A stretch of DNA of 64,000 nucleotides from QIAW01 sp035487295 (GTDB lineage Bacteria > Acidobacteriota > Terriglobia > Terriglobales > Acidobacteriaceae): positions 124,001 through 188,000 of the forward strand of contig DATHMH010000015.1 in assembly GCA_035487295.1 (NCBI GenBank), written 5' to 3'. The position numbers and the translations under genes are program-made. Position 1 is the stretch's first letter, and each line of letters begins with the position of its first letter. Shown one piece after another: positions 24,645 to 32,596 of the stretch. The notes below the pieces were generated by a model. It did not search any database. It was not told the DNA's origin and saw only the letters and a list, made by a program, of their open reading frames with translations.

Positions 24645-25052
24645 TCAACTGCTGAATTTAGTGAGTAACTGGGCCACTGCGTCAAGAATGTGGTCGCCAA
24701 TCAAAGTCTGTTTGTTCAGAAGGCCGGAGTATTCCACGAAAGCCTCAAAGGTCCTGTTATCTTTGGTGGCGGTCACGCGAAATTGCGAACCCGGTGGGCG
24801 GGTGATCAGGATCACGGCATTTTTGTATTCGAACCGCGCCGCCGGTCCATTCGACCAGACATAGGTCAGGTTGAGAACGGAATAAACATCCGGACGAAAA
24901 TAGAGGACCAGTGTCTTCTGATACTGATTGATCTGCTTCTCCTGCTCTTCCCGCAACTTCGCCGCTTTTTCCTGGCGTGCTCTTTGATTCTCGGCGGCAA
25001 TACGCGCCTGCGCGCTTTTGATGATCTCATCAATATCCGGAGTATCAGGCAT
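24645..25052 (-). CDS. Protein of unknown function with N-terminal coiled coil
   Basis: A 135-residue soluble protein. Residues about 5-48 are a charged helix (ARIAAENQRARQEKAAKLRE) likely to form a coiled coil. The rest has alternating beta-strand character (TLVLYFRPDVYSVLNLTYVW, AVILITRPPGSQFRVTA) and a C-terminal helix (LIGDHILDAVAQLLTKF). No family is recognised and there is no signal peptide or membrane segment. It lies on the same strand as tRNA-Pro, 229 bp upstream of it. Confidence 0.65.
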   Translation of the reverse strand: MPDTPDIDEIIKSAQARIAAENQRARQEKAAKLREEQEKQINQYQKTLVLYFRPDVYSVLNLTYVWSNGPAARFEYKNAVILITRPPGSQFRVTATKDNRTFEAFVEYSGLLNKQTLIGDHILDAVAQLLTKFSS

Positions 25053-25534
25053 TTAGCTCGTCTCCCACTCGGTTTTGAGATTGTAAACCTGATATCCCCC
25101 GGAAGCTATAACGGGTAACGAAAGTCAAAATGTGTACTCTCATGGTTCCGCCCCTGGGTCCAATGCCGGCCATGGTCTTTGGCAGGCAAGTGCCGACTTC
25201 CGCAGTGCGAAACAAACTGATATCAAACGGTTGCTTCCCACATAAAAATCAAGTCATCATGAATCTTGAAGTTTATTCCGCATTCCACAGTGCGGAGCGG
25301 GATCTTTGAAAATTCATGGCTTGAGTTGGGATTCACGAATGCCCTTTATGCGAGGTACTTCGAACAAACGCACGAACTGATCTTTCTGCTTTCACTACTT
25401 CGCGCCCTGCCGTAAACCATTGAATGACAGCGGTTTATCACGAAATGGACTACTTCAAGTAATGGGGGAGGGGGAGCACTACTTCGGCCCGTTTTGCAGA
25501 ACAATGATTCGCCGCAAGATTTGCTTCTCCTTGC
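25053..25534. other. Non-coding region
   Basis: About 480 bp in which I find no gene, RNA structure or repeat before the heptad array at 25535. Confidence 0.5.
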
Positions 25535-25562
25535 AGCTTGGAGCTTGAAGCTGGGAGCTTGG
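25535..25562. repeat. Heptad array, AGCTNRR flavour (four units)
   Basis: Units AGCTTGG, AGCTTGA, AGCTGGG and AGCTTGG in perfect 7-nt register, 24 bp before the RNA ligase-like gene. It is the cleanest of the AGCT arrays. A TATAAT at 25575-25580 follows, seven bases before the ATG at 25587. Confidence 0.85.
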
Positions 25563-25586
25563 AGGTGCAAACCTTATAATCCAGTC

Positions 25587-26162
25587 ATGGAGCCGGCTTC
25601 TTACGCGGTAGTTGCATATATCAATGGACCGCTGGCCAGTTTTGTGGAGAACCTGCGCGGCCGGCTTACGCCCGAGCAGGCCCATGTGCGTCCGCATCTC
25701 ACCCTGCTTGCGCCGCGCGTGCTGGAGGCGCCCCGCGACAAGCTGCTCGCTGCCCTGAAGAGGATCTGCTACAAAGCCGAGCCCGTGCGCGTCTCGCTGG
25801 GGCAGGTAGAGGCTTTTGTTCCCGCCACCAGCACCGTCTATCTGAGTGTTCAGCAGGGAGCCTCGCAGATCAGCAGCCTGCATCAGCAGTTGAACCAGTA
25901 TGGTTTTCGCGCCGAAGAACCCTGGTCCTACGTTCCGCATATCACACTGGCGAAATTTGCCGACGATGCAGCTGCGCTTACGGCTGCGGAAGAGGCGGAG
26001 GCGCAATGGTCGCGTTATGCGGGCGAGCGCGACTTCCTTGTGAAGGAACTCACCCTGGTCCGCGAGTTCGTACCCGGCAAGTGGGACGACCTCGCCAGGG
26101 TTCCTCTTGCCGCCAGCGCGCCGCAACACGAAGGTACATGCCCCGAAGCAGGCCAGCGATGA
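25587..26162 (+). CDS. 2'-5' RNA ligase / 2H phosphoesterase superfamily protein
   Basis: A 191-residue protein with the two catalytic HxT motifs of the 2H fold: HLT in VRPHLTLLAP (about 37-39) and HIT in VPHITLAKF (about 115-117). Spacing and length fit the LigT/cyclic phosphodiesterase group, which acts on 2',3'-cyclic or 2'-5' RNA linkages; the substrate is undefined. The start is ATG 25587. A TATAAT ends seven bases upstream, so the mRNA may be leaderless or nearly so. The last 15 residues are polar and variable. Confidence 0.85.
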   Translation: MEPASYAVVAYINGPLASFVENLRGRLTPEQAHVRPHLTLLAPRVLEAPRDKLLAALKRICYKAEPVRVSLGQVEAFVPATSTVYLSVQQGASQISSLHQQLNQYGFRAEEPWSYVPHITLAKFADDAAALTAAEEAEAQWSRYAGERDFLVKELTLVREFVPGKWDDLARVPLAASAPQHEGTCPEAGQR

Positions 26163-26280
26163 ACTTCTGAAAGTACATGTCCTCTTTCGGTCTTGCGGAT
26201 AAGCTACCCAGGCATTACAAACTATATGTAAAGCAGTCTCCCCCGTAAGCACGACGATCTCCCCGGAAAGAGAAGGATGT

Positions 26281-27549
26281 ATGCAAATAGGAGTTTACGG
26301 AACCGGATACCTCGGTACCGTGGCGGCGGCCTGCCTCGCAGATTTCGGCACGCCGGTCATGGTATTCGATGAAGACAGCTCGCGGGTGGAGTCCCTGGCC
26401 GAAGGCAACACACCTTTCTACGAGCGCAACCTTAAAGATATTCTTCGCCGCAACCTGCGCGCTGCCCGTCTGACGTATTCCACCGAGTTGACATCTTTCG
26501 CTCAAAAATCACAAGTCATCTTTTTCGCCTCCGATTCGTACCGCTACCTTGAAGAGATCACGCAACAGATCGCGCGTGAGGCGGGAAACAACTCCATTTT
26601 TGTAATCATGACTCCGGTGCCGGTCGGCACCGCCGCCCGCATCGAAAAAGCAATTGAAGGACTGGGCAAAAGCATCGTGATTGTCTCCCAGCCGGTTTTC
26701 CTGACCGATGGTTGCGCCGTGGAAGACTTCAACTGGCCCGACCGCATTGTCCTGGGAACCAATTCCAACCAGGCTGTGCTCCTGCTCAAGCAGGTGTATC
26801 GCCCATTGGTCATGCGCGGCGTGCCTGTCATTGTGACCAACCATGAAACTGCCGAGCTGGTGCGCGAAGCCTCCACTGCGTTTGTGGCCACCAAGATTTC
26901 GTTCATCAACGAATTGGCTTCACTGTGTGAGCACGTAAATGCGGATGCGGTTGACCTGGCGCTGGCCCTCGGTCTGGATAAAAAAATTGCTCCTCGCTGC
27001 CTGCAACCGGGAGCCGGCTTCGGCGGTGCGTTTGTCGAGGCCGACATGGATTCTCTCGCCCAGCTCGCCATGGGCAAAGGCGTCTTGCTGCGCATCCTCA
27101 CCGCCGCGCGCGAGGTCAATCGTTCGCTGACCGACCGCGTGGTCGATAAACTCTCGAAGCTGGTTGAACCCGTCTCCGGCAAGGAAGTCGGTATTCTCGG
27201 CCTGTCGTTCAAGCCCAACACCAACTCGGTGGCCGCTTCTTCCTCCATTGATCTGGCTCGCCGGCTGCTGGCCCGTGGGGCGCACGTGCGCGCCTATGAT
27301 CCGGTAGCGATTCCCGATGCCAAGATCGAACTCAACGGGGCCGTCGAGTACTGCGAGAATGCTTATGACGTTGCCCAGGGGGTGGATGCCCTGGTAATCA
27401 GCACCGGCTGGCCCGAGTTCCGCGCGCTCGATTTCGACAAGATCAAGCACCTGGTGCGGCAGCCTATCATTATTGATACCAAGAACCTGCTGGATTCGAC
27501 CCGTCTTCGCACTCTTGGTTTCCAATATGTTGGCATTGGCCGGGCCTAG
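26281..27549 (+). CDS. UDP-glucose/GDP-mannose dehydrogenase homologue lacking the catalytic Cys
   Basis: A 422-residue protein with the full three-domain layout of nucleotide-sugar dehydrogenases: N-terminal Rossmann fold (IGVYGTGYLGTVAAACLADF), TPVPVGT (111-117), central helix with conserved Lys205 (ATKISFINELASL) and C-terminal Rossmann fold (GILGLSFKPNTNS, GAHVRAYDP). However, the catalytic loop, normally GFGGSCFPKD, reads GFGGAFVEAD (246-255): the nucleophilic Cys is Phe251 and the Lys is Ala254. The Arg usually found after FKPNTDD is also absent. It probably cannot perform the normal oxidation. AGAAGGATGT precedes the ATG, and a terminator follows. Confidence 0.88.
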   Translation: MQIGVYGTGYLGTVAAACLADFGTPVMVFDEDSSRVESLAEGNTPFYERNLKDILRRNLRAARLTYSTELTSFAQKSQVIFFASDSYRYLEEITQQIAREAGNNSIFVIMTPVPVGTAARIEKAIEGLGKSIVIVSQPVFLTDGCAVEDFNWPDRIVLGTNSNQAVLLLKQVYRPLVMRGVPVIVTNHETAELVREASTAFVATKISFINELASLCEHVNADAVDLALALGLDKKIAPRCLQPGAGFGGAFVEADMDSLAQLAMGKGVLLRILTAAREVNRSLTDRVVDKLSKLVEPVSGKEVGILGLSFKPNTNSVAASSSIDLARRLLARGAHVRAYDPVAIPDAKIELNGAVEYCENAYDVAQGVDALVISTGWPEFRALDFDKIKHLVRQPIIIDTKNLLDSTRLRTLGFQYVGIGRA

Positions 27550-27571
27550 AGTTTCTCCTGCTGCAACTTAC

Positions 27572-27619
27572 CCAGATGACTCGTTATCCCTCCGCGGGTC
27601 ATCTGGTTCTTATTTTGTT
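27572..27619 (+). terminator. Intrinsic terminator after the dehydrogenase homologue
   Basis: A perfect 9-bp stem CCAGATGAC/GTCATCTGG followed by TTCTTATTTTGTT on the plus strand, 22 bp after the stop codon. Confidence 0.85.
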
Positions 27620-27716
27620 GCATCCCGTAAGCCTATAAGTCCATCTGTTCGTAGCAGGTACGTGGCATAATAGTATTAATTCTGCTGATAGATAAATAAA
27701 AATTATAAGCTTGTCT

Positions 27717-27722
27717 TATAAT
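27717..27722 (+). promoter_or_regulatory. Candidate -10 element for leuA
   Basis: A consensus TATAAT lies 48 bp before the leuA ATG in an AT-rich stretch. No good -35 hexamer is visible at the usual spacing, so this is tentative. Confidence 0.35.
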
Positions 27723-27770
27723 AGGCCGGTACCGGAAAATTAGACTTTGCACCTGGAGCAGGAGGAAGGG

Positions 27771-28961
27771 ATGGAACGCGAGCGCATTGTAATCTTCGAT
27801 ACCACGCTGCGCGATGGAGAGCAATCTCCCGGCTGCAGCATGAACCTCGAGGAAAAGCTGGTGATTGCGCGCCAGCTTGAGGCGTTGGGCGTGGATGTGA
27901 TCGAAGCCGGCTTCCCCATTTCTTCGCAAGGCGATTTTGCGGGGGTTCAGAAAGTGGCGGCGGAAGTCCGCCGTCCTGTTATTACGGCGCTCGCACGCGC
28001 CAAAAAGGATGATATCCAGTGCGCATGGGACGCCGTTAAAATTGCCAGCAAGCCTCGCATCCACCTCTTTCTCGCCTCTTCCGATATCCATCTACAGCAT
28101 AAACTGAAAATCACCCGTGAGCAGGCCCTGCAGCAGACCAAAGAAGCGGTAGCTTTCGCCAAGTCGCTGCTGAGCGACATCGAATTTTCACCGGAAGACG
28201 CCACCCGCACCGATCCGCAATTTCTGTGCGCCATGGTGGAGACCGCAATTGCCGCCGGGGCCACCACTGTGAACATTCCGGATACCGTCGGCTACACCAT
28301 GCCGGAAGAGTTTGCCCGCATTATTACGACGATCTTGCGCGAGGTAAAGGGCGCGGACAAGATCACGCTCTCCGTGCATTGCCACAACGATTTGGGAATG
28401 GCGGTTGCCAACAGCCTGGCCGCAGTTAAAGCGGGGGCCCGACAGGTCGAGACATGCATGAATGGAATTGGCGAGCGCGCCGGCAACTGCGCCATGGAAG
28501 AAGTTGTCATGGCCATGCGCGTGCGCCCCGATTTGTATCCTTTTGAAACGGGTGTGGTCAGCGAGCAGATTTATCCTACCAGCCAGTTGATCGCCAAAGT
28601 CATCGGTGTCGCTCCGCAACCCAACAAGGCCATTGTGGGTAACAATGCCTTCGCGCACGAGGCCGGCATTCACCAGCATGGAATGCTGAACAATCCGCTG
28701 TGCTACGAGATCATGACTCCGCAGTCGGTGGGCGCACCCGGCTCGCGCATGGTCCTGGGAAAGCACTCCGGACGCCATGCGCTGGCCAGCCGCTACGCCG
28801 AGCTTGGATATAAACTAAGTGATGAGGACCTGGAAATCTGCTACCAGCAATTTATTGCCCTGGCAGACCGCAAGAAAAATGTCTACGAGCAGGACCTGAT
28901 CAGCTTCCTGCCGGCGCCCAAACGGCCCGCACCGGCGCACGCGCAGGTCGCCCAGACGTAA
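27771..28961 (+). CDS. leuA: 2-isopropylmalate synthase, short form without regulatory domain
   Basis: A 396-residue enzyme that condenses acetyl-CoA with 2-oxoisovalerate, the first step of leucine synthesis. The TIM-barrel catalytic core is complete: FDTTLRDGEQSPGCSM (about 9-24), SVHCHNDLGMAVAN, and NGIGERAGNCAMEE. The linker follows (GNNAFAHEAGIHQHG, VLGKHSGRHAL). The sequence ends soon after KNVYEQDLISFL, so the roughly 110-residue leucine-binding regulatory domain of standard LeuA is missing. No continuation is found in the other frames downstream. A homocitrate or citramalate synthase is the alternative, but leuB, leuC and leuD follow. AGGAGGAAGGG precedes ATG 27771. Confidence 0.88.
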   Translation: MERERIVIFDTTLRDGEQSPGCSMNLEEKLVIARQLEALGVDVIEAGFPISSQGDFAGVQKVAAEVRRPVITALARAKKDDIQCAWDAVKIASKPRIHLFLASSDIHLQHKLKITREQALQQTKEAVAFAKSLLSDIEFSPEDATRTDPQFLCAMVETAIAAGATTVNIPDTVGYTMPEEFARIITTILREVKGADKITLSVHCHNDLGMAVANSLAAVKAGARQVETCMNGIGERAGNCAMEEVVMAMRVRPDLYPFETGVVSEQIYPTSQLIAKVIGVAPQPNKAIVGNNAFAHEAGIHQHGMLNNPLCYEIMTPQSVGAPGSRMVLGKHSGRHALASRYAELGYKLSDEDLEICYQQFIALADRKKNVYEQDLISFLPAPKRPAPAHAQVAQT

Positions 28962-29006
28962 TTGAAAAACTTCACATGCGTGAAGACATGTATCTTTTCT
29001 GTGTGG

Positions 29007-29048
29007 AGACATGTATCAGGGCACGATCCCGCTTCGCGGGATCGTGCC
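29007..29048. repeat. Dispersed repeat with 13-bp hairpin, leuA-leuB gap
   Basis: A 20-bp block AGACATGTATCAGGGCACGA runs into a perfect 13-bp hairpin (GGCACGATCCCGC, 3-nt loop, 29020-29048). The block recurs with one mismatch at 30311 in the next leu gap. The hairpin could attenuate or process the leu transcript. Confidence 0.75.
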
Positions 29049-29127
29049 GTAAGGCCCGGAATGTGATGGGCTTTAGCCCCCGAGGGCTCAAGATTAATTA
29101 TTTTGTGGATTTTGAAACGCGCTCAAG

Positions 29128-29148
29128 AGCTAAAGGCTAAGAGCTTAC
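29128..29148. repeat. Heptad array, AGCTNRR flavour, in the leuB leader
   Basis: Units AGCTAAA, GGCTAAG and AGCTTAC in 7-nt register, ending six bases before the leuB ATG, where the ribosome site should be. No normal Shine-Dalgarno sequence is visible there. Confidence 0.8.
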
Positions 29149-29154
29149 CTTCTT

Positions 29155-30252
29155 ATGAAAACAAAACTCACAGTTCTCCCCGGAGACGGCATCGGCCCTG
29201 AGGTCATCACCCAGGCCATGCGCGTTTTGCGCACCGTCGCCGATTTATGCGGACACGAAATTGAAGCTCGCGAGTTTCCCGTGGGCGGGGTTGCCATCAA
29301 GCAGAGCCAGTCCCCCTTCCCGCGCGCCACTATGGACGCGTGCCTTGAGAGCAATGCCGTTCTGTTGGGCGCGGTAGGTGGTCCCGAGTACGATAACTTG
29401 CCGCGCAACATGCGTCCGGAAACCGGATTGTTGCAGCTGCGCACCGCATTGGGCGGATATGCGAATCTTCGTCCGGCGATTGCTTATCCCAGCCTGAGCG
29501 CAGGCTCTCCGTTGCGCGCCGAGGTGACGCAGGGAGCCAATGTCCTGATCATCCGCGAGCTGCTCGGCGGGCTATATTTTGGCGAGCCCCGCGAAAAGAC
29601 GGCCGACTATGCCTTCAACACCATGCGCTATACCGTTCCTGAAATCCAGCGGGTGGCGCGAATTGCCTTTGAGCAGGCGCGCAAGAGAAAGCGCAAGCTG
29701 ACTTCGATTGACAAGGCCAATGTGCTTGACGTCTCCCAGCTCTGGCGCGATACGGTGATTGCCCTGGCGGCTGAATATCCTGACGTAACCCTGGACCACA
29801 TGTATGTGGACGCGGCCGCCATGCACCTCGTCCTGAATCCGCGCCGCTTCGACGTGATTGTGACCGAGAACCTGTTCGGCGACATTCTCTCCGACGAAGC
29901 CGCGGTGATTACCGGATCGCTGGGCATGCTGGCCTCTGCCACAATTGGTGGGCAGGTAGGACTGTATGAGCCGGTGCACGGCTCTGCCCCTGATATCGCC
30001 GGAAAGAATATCGCCAATCCGCTGGGCGCGATTGCCACCGTGGCCATGTTGCTGCGCCATAGCATGGGATTGAACCAGGAAGCCGACGACGTCGAAGCCG
30101 CTATCAACCAGGTGCTGGAGCAGGGCTTCCGCACCGCCGACCTGCATCGCGGCGCGGGCACGCAACTGGTTTCTACCACTGAGATGGGCGAACGGGTCGA
30201 GGCCGCGGTCGCGGAAAAGATCAACCGCCGCCATTCGTACCACGCGGTGTAG
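29155..30252 (+). CDS. leuB: 3-isopropylmalate dehydrogenase
   Basis: A 365-residue enzyme of the isocitrate/isopropylmalate dehydrogenase family; it oxidises and decarboxylates 3-isopropylmalate with NAD+. Conserved elements: LPGDGIGPEV (about 6-15), LLQLRTALGGYANLRPA (Arg-rich substrate segment), IIRELLGGLYFGEP, the catalytic Lys/Asp segments SIDKANVLDVSQLWR and LNPRRFDVIVTENLFGDILSDEA, and the NAD-binding VHGSAPDIAGKNIANPLG. Length is normal. The start ATG 29155 lacks a clear ribosome site because a heptad array occupies the leader. Confidence 0.96.
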   Translation: MKTKLTVLPGDGIGPEVITQAMRVLRTVADLCGHEIEAREFPVGGVAIKQSQSPFPRATMDACLESNAVLLGAVGGPEYDNLPRNMRPETGLLQLRTALGGYANLRPAIAYPSLSAGSPLRAEVTQGANVLIIRELLGGLYFGEPREKTADYAFNTMRYTVPEIQRVARIAFEQARKRKRKLTSIDKANVLDVSQLWRDTVIALAAEYPDVTLDHMYVDAAAMHLVLNPRRFDVIVTENLFGDILSDEAAVITGSLGMLASATIGGQVGLYEPVHGSAPDIAGKNIANPLGAIATVAMLLRHSMGLNQEADDVEAAINQVLEQGFRTADLHRGAGTQLVSTTEMGERVEAAVAEKINRRHSYHAV

Positions 30253-30310
30253 AAGATGCCCGGCAGAGACGTAGCAAGCTACATCTCTACGAATATAACC
30301 GGATGGTGAG

Positions 30311-30330
30311 AGACTTGTATCAGGGCACGA
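30311..30330. repeat. Second copy of the leu-gap repeat, truncated
   Basis: Matches 29007-29026 at 19 of 20 positions (AGACTTGTATCAGGGCACGA) but lacks the downstream half of the hairpin. It lies in the leuB-leuC gap. Confidence 0.75.
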
Positions 30331-30369
30331 CTATTGAAGCCCGAAGCGAACAAAGGAATCAAATAATTA

Positions 30370-31788
30370 ATGTCGAAACCGAAAACATTATTCGAAAAAG
30401 TATGGGACGCGCATACCGTCGTCCATCCCGAGGGCGAACCGGCGGCCCTCTATATTGATCTGCATCTTATTCACGAGGTCACCTCGCCCCAGGCCTTTGA
30501 GGGCCTGCGTACAGCCAAGCGCAAGATACGCCGTCCCGACCTGACGGTTGCCACCATTGATCACAACGTGCCCACCATCGCCAGTGATCGTCTGCGCATT
30601 CAAGATCCGATTTCCGCAAAGCAGATCGAGACCCTGCGCCAAAACTGTAAAGAATTCGGCGTTCAATTATTCGACATCGGTTCGGCAGAGCAAGGAATCG
30701 TCCACGTGATCGGTCCCGAAATGGGACTCACCCAGCCGGGCATGACCATCGTCTGCGGCGACAGCCACACCAGCACGCACGGCGCCTTTGGCGCGCTGGC
30801 CTTCGGCATCGGAACCTCGGAAGTCGAGCATGTGCTGGCCACGCAGTGCCTGCCGCAGCACAAGCCGCGCACCATGGAAATCTGCGTCAAGGGAGATTTG
30901 CCGCAAGGCGTTACTGCAAAGGACCTGGTGCTGGGGATTATCGCCCAGATCAAGACCGATGGCGCCACCGGCCACGTGGTCGAGTATTCGGGAGAGGCTG
31001 TGCGCAAGTTGACCATGGAAGGTCGCCTGACCGTCTGCAATATGAGCATTGAAGCCGGTGCGCGCGCCGGCATGATCGCTCCCGACGACACGACCTTTGC
31101 TTATCTTGAAGGCCGCCGCTTCGCTCCCAAAGGCAAAGCCTGGAACGAAGCCCTGGACTACTGGCGCAATCTGCCTACCGACCAGGGCGCGAAGTTCGAT
31201 ACAACTATCGAAATAGACGCAGCCAGGCTCGCTCCTTTCGTCACCTGGGGGACAAACCCCGGAATGGCAGTGCCCGTCACGACTCGCGTTCCCAGTCCGC
31301 AGGATGCGAACAATGATTCCGACCGCAAGGCCACCGAGCGGGCCCTGGAATACATGGGCCTCAAGCCCGGAGTCAGCTTTGAAGATATCTCCGTGGACAG
31401 GGTCTTTATCGGCTCCTGCACCAACGGACGCATTGAAGACCTGCGCGCCGCCGCCCGCGTGCTGCGCGGATACAAGGTCAACCCACACGTGCGCGCCATG
31501 GTCGTTCCCGGCTCGCAGGTTGTCAAACAGGCCGCCGAGCGCGAGGGGCTGGATTCCATCTTCCGCGCCGCCGGTTTTGAGTGGCGCGAATCGGGATGCT
31601 CGATGTGCCTGGGCATGAATCCTGATATTCTTGCTTCGGGGGAGCGTTGCGCCTCCACCAGCAACCGTAATTTTGAAGGCCGCCAGGGCGCCGGCGGACG
31701 CACGCACCTGGTAAGCCCCATGATGGCCGCCGCCGCCGCCATCACCGGACACTTTACCGACATCCGCAATTGGGAATTTAAGGACTAG
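30370..31788 (+). CDS. leuC: 3-isopropylmalate dehydratase, large subunit
   Basis: A 472-residue aconitase-family subunit carrying a [4Fe-4S] cluster; with LeuD it isomerises 2- to 3-isopropylmalate. Landmarks: TLFEKVWDAHTV at the N-terminus, DHNVPT, CGDSHTSTHGAFGALAFGIG, the cluster cysteines in FIGSCTNGR and SGCSMCLGMNPD, and STSNRNFEGRQGAGGRTHLV near the C-terminus. Length matches the bacterial type. It sits 118 bp after leuB and 72 bp before leuD, presumably in one operon. Confidence 0.97.
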   Translation: MSKPKTLFEKVWDAHTVVHPEGEPAALYIDLHLIHEVTSPQAFEGLRTAKRKIRRPDLTVATIDHNVPTIASDRLRIQDPISAKQIETLRQNCKEFGVQLFDIGSAEQGIVHVIGPEMGLTQPGMTIVCGDSHTSTHGAFGALAFGIGTSEVEHVLATQCLPQHKPRTMEICVKGDLPQGVTAKDLVLGIIAQIKTDGATGHVVEYSGEAVRKLTMEGRLTVCNMSIEAGARAGMIAPDDTTFAYLEGRRFAPKGKAWNEALDYWRNLPTDQGAKFDTTIEIDAARLAPFVTWGTNPGMAVPVTTRVPSPQDANNDSDRKATERALEYMGLKPGVSFEDISVDRVFIGSCTNGRIEDLRAAARVLRGYKVNPHVRAMVVPGSQVVKQAAEREGLDSIFRAAGFEWRESGCSMCLGMNPDILASGERCASTSNRNFEGRQGAGGRTHLVSPMMAAAAAITGHFTDIRNWEFKD

Positions 31789-31860
31789 AAAGATTGAGTG
31801 ATTGAATCATCGGATCAATCAGGAAATAAATTTTTAGCTTTTCGAGGATTAAGAAAGATC

Positions 31861-32472
31861 ATGGAAGCGTTTCGCACACACACCGGATTGGCCGTCCCGC
31901 TCGACCGGGACGATGTTGACACCGACCAGATCATCCCCAAGCAGTTTCTCAAGCGCATCGAGCGCTCCGGCTACGGCGATTTTCTGTTTTACGACTGGCG
32001 TTATTCGGCCGACAAGCCGCGCCCTGATTTCGTGTTGAACGCTCCGCGCTACCAAGGCGCTTCCATCCTGATCGCCGGCCGCAACTTCGGCTGCGGCTCC
32101 TCGCGCGAGCACGCCGCCTGGGCGCTCGCCGACTACGGCATCCGCGTGGTGATTGCTTCTACGTTTGCCGATATCTTCCGTAACAACGCAGGCAAGAATG
32201 GACTGCTTGCTGTGGTGCTGAAACCGGAAGAGGTTGCCGAAATCACCAAGCGCGCGCAGACCGGCGAAGGCTATCGCCTCACGGTTTCACTCGAAGATAT
32301 GACAGTGAAAGACGACGCCGGCTTTCAGGCAATTTTTAATATTGAAGCCTTTACCCGCTACTGTCTGCTCGAAGGATTAGACGACATCGGACTTACAATG
32401 CGCCACCAATCGCAAATCGAAGCCTACGAAAAAGCACGGCAGGGCAAAAGTTGGCTGCCGGCAGTGCGCTAA
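31861..32472 (+). CDS. leuD: 3-isopropylmalate dehydratase, small subunit
   Basis: A 203-residue swivel-domain subunit partnering LeuC. Conserved: DRDDVDTDQIIPKQFLKRIE (about 17-36), FGCGSSREHAAWAL (about 79-92), and SRE-type substrate residues. ATG 31861 begins MEAFRTHTG, the usual LeuD start. The upstream 63-nt in-frame extension is not conserved-looking and is excluded. It ends just before the convergent TIR-like gene, whose frameshifted tail ends 28 bp away. Confidence 0.95.
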   Translation: MEAFRTHTGLAVPLDRDDVDTDQIIPKQFLKRIERSGYGDFLFYDWRYSADKPRPDFVLNAPRYQGASILIAGRNFGCGSSREHAAWALADYGIRVVIASTFADIFRNNAGKNGLLAVVLKPEEVAEITKRAQTGEGYRLTVSLEDMTVKDDAGFQAIFNIEAFTRYCLLEGLDDIGLTMRHQSQIEAYEKARQGKSWLPAVR

Positions 32473-32499
32473 TCAAGCTGAGGAAAACCCGCAATAGGT

Positions 32500-32596
32500 T
32501 TAAAGATCCCTGATTTCAATCCTAAAGCCGTGTTCAGCCATTTCTTTTGCCAGGATAGTGGATGTCTCAGCTACGTTTTCTTTAAAGGGTATGTAA
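32500..32596 (-). pseudogene. Out-of-frame C-terminal remnant of the TIR-like gene
   Basis: Skipping one T of the T4 run (minus strand, 32595-32598) after codon 197 of the gene at 33187 opens a frame reading YIPFKENVAETSTILAKEMA and 11 more residues, ending RIEIRDL at a TAA at 32500. The YIPF phrase is what this family has after DIQGLI, so the segment is the natural C-terminus displaced by one base. Confidence 0.8.

Noticed and set aside
28962..29154. A frameshifted continuation of LeuA carrying the regulatory domain
   Set aside because: The 193 bp before leuB contain a hairpin repeat and a heptad array but no coding continuation in any frame, and are too short for the domain.
30667..31752. 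A 361-codon frame antisense to leuC
   Set aside because: leuC is a highly conserved gene in the other strand; the antisense frame is a codon-bias shadow.
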